In this document: positions 1 to 6,152 of the stretch, piece by piece
Position numbering within the stretch: position 1 is the stretch's first letter
How the letters are laid out: the number at the start of each line of letters is the position of its first letter
Assembly (NCBI GenBank): GCA_018224485.1
Contig: JAGTVE010000314.1
Span: 1-8,946 of the forward strand
DNA length: 8,946 nt
Source: Thioalkalivibrio sp.
GTDB taxonomy: Bacteria > Pseudomonadota > Gammaproteobacteria > Ectothiorhodospirales > Ectothiorhodospiraceae
Reading direction: 5' to 3'
Program-made: the position numbers and the translations under genes
Notes under the pieces: generated by a model
The model's database searches: none
Told to the model about the DNA's origin: nothing
Seen by the model: the letters and a program-made list of their open reading frames with translations, nothing else

Positions 1-1195
<1,195 letters not shown>

Positions 1196-1199
<4 letters not shown>

Positions 1200-1519
1200 C
1201 GTTCCTGCTCCTCGCCCAGCGCGCCCATCACCTTCCCCTGAAAGCCGTAGATGTGCCGCTCGCCCGCATAGGCCACCAGTTCCACGGTACGGGTCTGGCC
1301 CGGCTCGAAGCGGACCGCGGTGCCGGCGGGGATGTCCAGCCGAAAACCACGAGCCGCGCCGCGATCGAAGTCCAGCGCACCGTTGACCTCGTGGAAGTGG
1401 TAGTGCGAACCGACCTGTACCGGGCGGTCCCCGGTGTTCGTCACCGCCAGCGTGACGGTCGGACGCCCTGCGTTCAGTTCGATCTCGCCCTCTTCGAGCA
1501 GGTACTCACCGGGTGTCAT
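1196..1519 (-). CDS. ureB: Urease beta subunit UreB
   Basis: Small structural subunit of urease, 107 residues, the normal length for a separate beta subunit. It opens with MTPGEYLLEEGEIELNAGR and contains the family's signature strand region around residues 34-52 (QVGSHYHFHEVNGALDFDR), then RGFRLDIPAGTAVRFEPG and the GFQGKVMG block near the C terminus. UreB packs with UreA and UreC into the (alpha beta gamma)3 enzyme. The ATG at 1519 is preceded by a strong AGGAGAAGG Shine-Dalgarno. In-frame codons upstream run to a stop without another ATG, GTG or TTG, so the start is well fixed. The stop codon overlaps the ureC start by 4 bp. An unusually long spacer of 114 bp separates it from ureA. Confidence 0.98.
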
Positions 1520-1522
1520 GGC

Positions 1523-1546
1523 GTCCTTCTCCTCGTCTTTCTCCTC
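1523..1546 (-). repeat. Tandem 12-bp repeat carrying a doubled Shine-Dalgarno before ureB
   Basis: On the minus strand GAGGAGAAAGAC is followed directly by GAGGAGAAGGAC, two 12-bp units that differ at one base. The second unit supplies the Shine-Dalgarno for ureB. The first provides a second anti-16S match 12 bases further upstream. The repeat is directly visible. A role as ribosome standby site or as a boost to ureB translation is inference. Confidence 0.6.
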
Positions 1547-1549
1547 GCC

Positions 1550-1582
1550 CTCGAATCGCAGCTGCCGTGCATGGGGTTCGAG
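1550..1582 (-). other. Inverted repeat in the ureA-ureB spacer
   Basis: The 114-bp ureA-ureB spacer contains a 6-bp inverted repeat, CTCGAA and TTCGAG, around a 21-nt loop that includes a CAGCTG palindrome. In mRNA this could form a weak stem-loop just 5' of the doubled ureB ribosome site. There is no T-run, so it is not a terminator. It could be chance. Confidence 0.25.
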
Positions 1583-1633
1583 CCGGGTGACGCATCAGCG
1601 GGACGCCGCCCCCAACAGGCAGGCACACCGAGA

Positions 1634-1936
1634 TCAGCGTATCGGCTCATGGACCGTGACCAGCTTCGTGCCGTCCGGGAACGTGGCCTCGACCTGAACC
1701 TCTGGGATCATCTCCGCGACGCCTTCCATCACGTCCTGCCGGGTCAGCACTTCACCCCCAAGCGCCATCAGCTCCGCGACCGTGCGGCCGTCACGCGCGC
1801 CCTCGAGGATCGCGGCAGAGATAAGCGCGACCGCCTCGGGGTAGTTGAGCTTCAGCCCCCGGTCGCGTCGGCGCTCGGCGACCAGCGCCGCGGTAAACAA
1901 CAGCAGTTTGTCTTTCTCCCTGGGACTCAATTCCAT
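1634..1936 (-). CDS. ureA: Urease gamma subunit UreA
   Basis: Smallest urease structural subunit, 100 residues, the standard size for a separate gamma chain. It shows the family pattern from the start: MELSPREKDKLLLFTAALVA, then an RGLKLNYPEAVALIS block around residues 26-40, AAILEGARDGRTVAELM (41-57), the MEGVAEMIPEVQVEATFPDG stretch and a C-terminal KLVTVHEPIR. It follows the ureD stop by 16 bp, so the two are very probably co-transcribed. Only a modest CGGAG sits about 10 bases before the ATG at 1936. The subunit carries no catalytic metal ligands; it builds the enzyme core with UreB and UreC. Confidence 0.98.
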   Translation of the reverse strand: MELSPREKDKLLLFTAALVAERRRDRGLKLNYPEAVALISAAILEGARDGRTVAELMALGGEVLTRQDVMEGVAEMIPEVQVEATFPDGTKLVTVHEPIR

Positions 1937-1952
1937 GCCGGGACTCCGGTGT

Positions 1953-2867
1953 TCAGGTGGACCAGATGCGCGGCGCGGATGCGGGGCGGCCCATCAACAG
2001 GGGCCTTAGCAGGAACCATGCCCGGACCATGGCCTCCCAGACGGCCTCGCCGGAATATGCGAACCAGCGGCAGATCAGCAGGCCGCTCCCCGGCACGTCC
2101 GCGACCGCACCTTTCCCCAGCAGGGTGCAGCCCATCACCGGATCCGCGCCGTTGCCAGCCGCCTCGCGGCGCAACGCGGTGAGCATCTCGCCGGTGCCCG
2201 GCCAGGCGATCAGTGTCGCCAGATAACGCCTGCCCTGCAGGCCCCAGGGGGCCTGGAGCAGGGCCGCGCCCCCGTCCAGGCGCAGGCGCTCGACGAGAAG
2301 CCTGCGTTCTCCGACCATCACCTCCAGCGCGATATCGCAGGCCCCGTGTTCGAAGTGATCGCCACTGCCCGGCCGCCCCAGACCCAGCAGATCCCAGGCG
2401 AGCAGTCGCCCTCCGGGCGCGAGCTCGAAGCGGCTGCGCATCGCGGCCCGGGACCCTGCGTGGAGGATGTTAAGCGAGGGCAGCCATTCGAGTGCCGCGC
2501 CCCCGCCGACACGGAGGTGCTGGCATTGGCGCGCCGTCCCGCCGGCCGAGCGATAGAACTTGCCTGCCGCGGGGGTGGTGACCAGCGCGTGAGCGCCGGC
2601 CGCGCTGGCGACGTCGATCTCGAGCACGTCGCCTCCGACCACTCCCCCGGGCGGATGCAGCACATAGCTGTGGCAGGGGGCACCCTCGGGATGGAATGTG
2701 CGCTGCACCCGCAGGGGTCCGTGATGACGCCGGTGCCGCAGTACCGTCTGGCCTGGACCGGGCTCGAATCCCAGTTCCAGCCGCGCACGCCAGCCATCGC
2801 CGCGCGGCCCGGTGGACAGGTGTGCGTCGGCATGGGCCGGACTCTGGCCGGAGGGCGCCTGGATCAT
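1953..2867 (-). CDS. ureD: Urease accessory protein UreD (UreH)
   Basis: UreD is the scaffold of the urease maturation complex: it binds apo-urease and recruits UreF and UreG so that the active-site lysine is carbamylated and nickel is loaded. The 304-residue protein has the expected blocks: LELGFEPGPGQTVLRHRRHHGPLRVQR (30-56), FHPEG, HPPGGVVGGD (71-80), TTPAAGKFYRS (97-107), ALEWLP (125-130) and the C-terminal RPLLMGRPASAPRIW. Two oddities are seen. The segment after WLP reads SLNILHAG, where UreD proteins as I recall them have QE followed by an acidic residue. The N terminus has about 24 residues before the conserved GWRARLELG, with no other ATG, GTG or TTG in frame before it. The ATG at 2867 lacks a Shine-Dalgarno and lies almost on top of the predicted sigma-54 transcription start. 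It heads the ureDABC cluster. Confidence 0.95.
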   Translation of the reverse strand: MIQAPSGQSPAHADAHLSTGPRGDGWRARLELGFEPGPGQTVLRHRRHHGPLRVQRTFHPEGAPCHSYVLHPPGGVVGGDVLEIDVASAAGAHALVTTPAAGKFYRSAGGTARQCQHLRVGGGAALEWLPSLNILHAGSRAAMRSRFELAPGGRLLAWDLLGLGRPGSGDHFEHGACDIALEVMVGERRLLVERLRLDGGAALLQAPWGLQGRRYLATLIAWPGTGEMLTALRREAAGNGADPVMGCTLLGKGAVADVPGSGLLICRWFAYSGEAVWEAMVRAWFLLRPLLMGRPASAPRIWST

Positions 2868-2879
2868 GCGTTGCGCGGA

Positions 2880-2895
2880 AGCAGAAAGCGCGCCA
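2880..2895 (-). promoter_or_regulatory. Predicted sigma-54 (-24/-12) promoter of ureDABC
   Basis: The minus strand reads TGGCGCG-CTTT-CTGCT against the RpoN consensus TGGCACG-N4-TTGCW. That is two mismatches over the twelve defined positions, with the near-invariant GG and GC present and exactly 10 bases apart. The predicted transcription start is near 2869. Two NtrC-like palindromes lie upstream, centred near -85 and -108, a normal enhancer distance. The match and geometry are seen; promoter activity is inferred. Confidence 0.7.
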
Positions 2896-2945
2896 GGACA
2901 TTCCGAACCGGTGCCGGCGCGGCCACACCCTCCTCGCTCGAGTTA

Positions 2946-2962
2946 TGCACCTTCATGGTGCA
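2946..2962 (-). promoter_or_regulatory. Predicted NtrC enhancer site, promoter-proximal
   Basis: The 17-bp element TGCACCTTCATGGTGCA has perfect 6-bp arms (7 bp counting the flanking A and T) and matches the enterobacterial NtrC consensus TGCAC-Y-N4-TGGTGCA. It lies between ppsR and ureD, about 85 bp upstream of the predicted sigma-54 start. Binding by phosphorylated NtrC would activate ureDABC under nitrogen limitation. The sequence match is excellent; regulator identity is inferred. Confidence 0.75.
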
Positions 2963-2968
2963 TGAAGC

Positions 2969-2985
2969 TGCACCGTTACGGTGCG
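2969..2985 (-). promoter_or_regulatory. Predicted NtrC enhancer site, promoter-distal
   Basis: TGCACCGTTACGGTGCG contains the perfect palindrome GCACCG-TTA-CGGTGC (2970-2984). It lies 23 bp from the proximal site, about two helical turns, so two NtrC dimers could bind the same face cooperatively. It deviates from consensus only in the inner half of the right arm and at the last base. It sits 7 bp downstream of the ppsR stop codon. The palindrome could look like a terminator stem, but no T-run follows on either strand. Confidence 0.65.
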
Positions 2986-2991
2986 GATGCA

Positions 2992-3795
2992 TCACGCCAG
3001 CTGTGCACGCACCCGGCTGGCGATCTCCTCCACGGAGAGATGGGTGACCTCGAGCCGCGGAATGCGCTCGCGGTAGAGGAATTCGTCGATTGCGAGACAC
3101 TCCTGACGGCACTGCGCGAGGCTCGCATAGCGGCTGCCGGGGCGCCGCGACTCCCGGATGTGCGCCAGGCGCTTCGGCGAGATCACCAGGCCCAGCAGGC
3201 GCCCGCGCAGGCCACGCAGGGCGCTGGGCAGCCGCGTCTCGCCGGTCAGGTCCTCGGGTATCAGCGGGTAGTTGGCGGCGAACATGCCATAGTTCATCGC
3301 CAGGTAGAGGCAGGTCGGCGTCTTGCCGGAGCGCGACACGCCCATCAGCACCACCTCCGCGTGACCGATATCGCCAGTCGCCAGTCCATCGTCGTGCGCA
3401 AGGGTGAAGTTCAGGGCCTCGATGCGACGGTCGTAACGGGCCACGTCACCGATGCCATGGGCCCGCCCCGACACGGATTCCGCCTTGGAACCGAAGACCT
3501 GTTCCAGCTGGTCGAGGTGGTCGGAGAAGATGTCCAGCACCGGGACAGGGCACTCCCTCAGCTGCGCGCGTAGGGTGGCGTCGGCGAAGGTGGCGACGAC
3601 GAGTGCCGGATGCGGGCCGTTGCGGATCCGTTCGAACATGTCCTCCAGGTGCTCCCCGCTGCGCACGAACGGACGCAGATGCCAGCCCGGCTGCAGCCCG
3701 TCGAACTGGGTGAGCAGGGTGCGGGCGAGGGTCTCTGCGGTGATCCCGGTCCCGTCCGAGAGCAGATAGACCTGGGGCCGTGCCGTTTCAGCCAC
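2992..3795 (-). CDS. ppsR: PEP synthetase regulatory protein PSRP (kinase/pyrophosphorylase, DUF299)
   Basis: A bifunctional enzyme that inactivates PEP synthase by ADP-dependent phosphorylation of a threonine next to its catalytic histidine, and reactivates it by Pi-dependent removal with release of PPi. The 267-residue length is normal for the family. Seen in sequence: the N-terminal VYLLSDGTGITAETLARTLL block (residues 9-28), the P-loop-like GVSRSGKTPT (152-161), the following YLAMNYG and ANYPLIPEDL segments, and ISPKRLAHIRESR (205-217). It begins with GTG at 3795-3793, inside the last codons of ppsA (8-bp overlap), with GGAGAAG upstream as ribosome site. The pairing with ppsA confirms that PEP synthase, rather than PPDK, is its substrate. 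The stop lies just before the predicted NtrC sites of the urease promoter. Confidence 0.96.
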   Translation of the reverse strand: MAETARPQVYLLSDGTGITAETLARTLLTQFDGLQPGWHLRPFVRSGEHLEDMFERIRNGPHPALVVATFADATLRAQLRECPVPVLDIFSDHLDQLEQVFGSKAESVSGRAHGIGDVARYDRRIEALNFTLAHDDGLATGDIGHAEVVLMGVSRSGKTPTCLYLAMNYGMFAANYPLIPEDLTGETRLPSALRGLRGRLLGLVISPKRLAHIRESRRPGSRYASLAQCRQECLAIDEFLYRERIPRLEVTHLSVEEIASRVRAQLA

Positions 3796-6142
3796 GCTCG
3801 AGCTTCTCCGCGAGCCGTTCCCAGGTGGGAATCAGGGAGTCCGGATTCAGCGACATGCTCTCGATGCCCTCGGCCACCAGCCACTCGGCGAGGTCCATGT
3901 GATCCGAGGGACCCTGACCGCAGATGCCGATGTAGCGGCCCTTCCGCCGGGCGGCACGAATCGCCATGGACAGCAGGGCCTTCACCGCGTCGTCGCGTTC
4001 GTCGAAGGCATCCGCGACCAAACCCGAGTCCCGGTCGAGGCCCAGCGTCAACTGGGTCAGGTCGTTCGAGCCGATCGAGAAGCCGTCGAAGAGATCGAGG
4101 AACTGGTCGGCAAGCAGGGCGTTGGACGGGATCTCGCACATCATCACCACCTTGAGCCCGTTCTCCCCCCGCTTCAGGCCCTCCTCCTCGAGCACCCTCA
4201 GCACGCCTCTGGCCTCGTCCAGGGTGCGCACGAACGGCACCATCACCCAGACGTTGTCGAGCCCCATGTCCTCGCGCACGCGCTTCAGGGCACGGCACTC
4301 CAGCGAGAAGGCGGGACGGAACGAATCCGCCAGGTAGCGCGAGGCGCCCCGGAAGCCGAGCATCGGATTTTCCTCGTCCGGCTCATAGGCCCGCCCCCCG
4401 AGCAGGTGCGCGTATTCGTTGCTCTTGAAGTCGGACAGCCGGACGATCACCGGTTCGGGTGCGAAGGCGGCCGCCAGCGTGCCGATACCCTCGCTCAGCC
4501 TGCGCACGAAGAATTCCACAGGGCTGTCGAACCCGGCGATCCGGGTGGCGATCTCGCTCTTCACCTCGTATGGCACATTCGGGTAGTCGAGCAGGGCCAG
4601 CGGGTGGATGCCGATGTGACTGTTGATGATGAACTCCAGGCGCGCCAGCCCGATGCCGGCATGCGGCAGCCGGGAGAAGGTGTAGGCACGCCCCGGATTG
4701 GCCACGTTCAGCATCAGCTTGACCGGCAACGGCGGCAGGTCACTGGGACCGGTCCGCTGCACCTCGAACGGGATCCTGCCCTCGTAGACATGGCCGTCGT
4801 CACCCTCGGCGCAGGACACGGTCGCGTCGACGCCATCGGTCAGCACCTCGGTGGCATTGCCGCAGCCGACCACCGCCGGAATGCCCATCTCGCGGGCGAT
4901 GATGGCCGCATGACAGGTCCGGCCACCGCGGTCGGTTACGATGGCCGAGGCCCGCTTCATGATCGGTTCCCAGTCCGGGTCGGTCATGTCGGCGACCAGG
5001 ATGTCGCCCTTCTCCACGGTGTGCATCGCGTTCGGGGAGTCCACCACACGGATCACGCCGGAACCGATGCGCCCGCCGATCGCGCGGCCGGTGGCCAGCG
5101 GCGTCCTGTCGTGGGCCGCCAGGCGATAGGTCTCGCTGACCCCCACCTCGGCCCGGCTTTCGACGGTCTCCGGCCGGGCCTGGACGATCATCAATTCGCC
5201 GGTCTCACCGTCCTCGGCCCACTCGATGTCCATCGGGCGCCCGTAGTGCTCCTCGATCGCCATCGCATAGCGGCCGAGCGTGTGAACCTGCTCGTCGCTC
5301 AGGCAGAAGCGGGACCGCAGCTCGTCCGGCGTATCCTCGATGCGCGTCCCGCCGCCCTCGGTCAGCACCATCCGGATCGCCTTGCTGCCGAGGGTGCGCC
5401 CGATGATCGCATGCTTGCCCGCGCGCAGGCCGGGCTTGTAGACCTGGTACTCGTCCGGATTCACGGCCCCCTGAACGACGGTCTCCCCGAGTCCCCATGC
5501 GCCGGTAATGAAGACCGCGTCCCGGAATCCGGTCTCGGTGTCGAGGGTGAAGATCACCCCGCTGCAGCCCACGTCGGAGCGCACCATGCGCTGCACGCCC
5601 GCTGACAGCGCGACCTCGTCGTGCGCGAAACCGTTGTGCTCGCGGTAGGCGATCGCCCGGTCGTTGTAGAGGCTGGCAAAGACCTTGCGCAGCGCGGACA
5701 ACACCTCGTCGACGCCGCGCACGTTCAGGAAGGTCTCCTGCTGGCCGGCAAAGGAGGCCTCCGGGAGATCCTCCGCCGTGGCCGAGGAACGCACCGCCAC
5801 CGGCGTGTCCGTACCGAGCGTCGCGTAGTGCTCGCGCACCATCATCTCGAGTTCGTCCGGCAGCGAGGCCTCCTCGATCCAGCCCCGCACCTCCCGGCCG
5901 GCGGTCTGCAGGGCCTGGATGTCGTCGATGTCCAGCCCGGCCAGACGTGCCTTGATGCGCTGGTCCAGACCGTTCTGGGCGAGATGGGCGCGAAAGGCAT
6001 CCGCGGTGGTCGCGAAACCGCCGGGGACCTGAACTCCCGCCTCGGCGAGGTTGCCCAGGAGCTCGCCCAGCGATGCGTTCTTGCCGCCCACCTGGGCCAC
6101 GTCGTTCATTGTCAGTGCGGCCAGATCGATTACCCAACTCAT
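3788..6142 (-). CDS. ppsA: Phosphoenolpyruvate synthase PpsA
   Basis: Converts pyruvate, ATP and water to PEP, AMP and phosphate, the entry to gluconeogenesis from pyruvate or lactate. The 784 residues match the usual length (about 790). Three domains appear in order: an ATP-grasp-like N-terminal domain (about 15-330) with GGKNASLGEL (19-28), VAVRSSATAEDLPEASFAGQ and GAWGLGE; the swivelling phosphohistidine domain (about 375-455) with DRGGRTCHAA, catalytic His411 and the PSRP target Thr409; and the C-terminal TIM barrel with GIGLARLEFI, FRGASRY, SIGSNDLTQ and GICGQGPSD, where Cys741 is the catalytic acid. The ATG at 6142 is preceded by GGAGAAGG, which directly follows the stop of the transglycosylase gene (10-bp gap), so the two are probably co-transcribed. 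It overlaps ppsR by 8 bp at its 3' end. All key residues are intact. Confidence 0.98.
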   Translation of the reverse strand: MSWVIDLAALTMNDVAQVGGKNASLGELLGNLAEAGVQVPGGFATTADAFRAHLAQNGLDQRIKARLAGLDIDDIQALQTAGREVRGWIEEASLPDELEMMVREHYATLGTDTPVAVRSSATAEDLPEASFAGQQETFLNVRGVDEVLSALRKVFASLYNDRAIAYREHNGFAHDEVALSAGVQRMVRSDVGCSGVIFTLDTETGFRDAVFITGAWGLGETVVQGAVNPDEYQVYKPGLRAGKHAIIGRTLGSKAIRMVLTEGGGTRIEDTPDELRSRFCLSDEQVHTLGRYAMAIEEHYGRPMDIEWAEDGETGELMIVQARPETVESRAEVGVSETYRLAAHDRTPLATGRAIGGRIGSGVIRVVDSPNAMHTVEKGDILVADMTDPDWEPIMKRASAIVTDRGGRTCHAAIIAREMGIPAVVGCGNATEVLTDGVDATVSCAEGDDGHVYEGRIPFEVQRTGPSDLPPLPVKLMLNVANPGRAYTFSRLPHAGIGLARLEFIINSHIGIHPLALLDYPNVPYEVKSEIATRIAGFDSPVEFFVRRLSEGIGTLAAAFAPEPVIVRLSDFKSNEYAHLLGGRAYEPDEENPMLGFRGASRYLADSFRPAFSLECRALKRVREDMGLDNVWVMVPFVRTLDEARGVLRVLEEEGLKRGENGLKVVMMCEIPSNALLADQFLDLFDGFSIGSNDLTQLTLGLDRDSGLVADAFDERDDAVKALLSMAIRAARRKGRYIGICGQGPSDHMDLAEWLVAEGIESMSLNPDSLIPTWERLAEKLERG

Positions 6143-6152
6143 TGCCTTCTCC

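Noticed and set aside
2970..2984. Perfect palindrome after ppsR read as a terminator
   Set aside because: No T-run follows on either strand. The half-site sequence and its 23-bp partner fit an NtrC operator better.
3899..5605. A 568-codon open frame on the plus strand opposite ppsA
   Set aside because: Composition is typical of an antisense shadow frame, and it lies fully within the well-supported ppsA.
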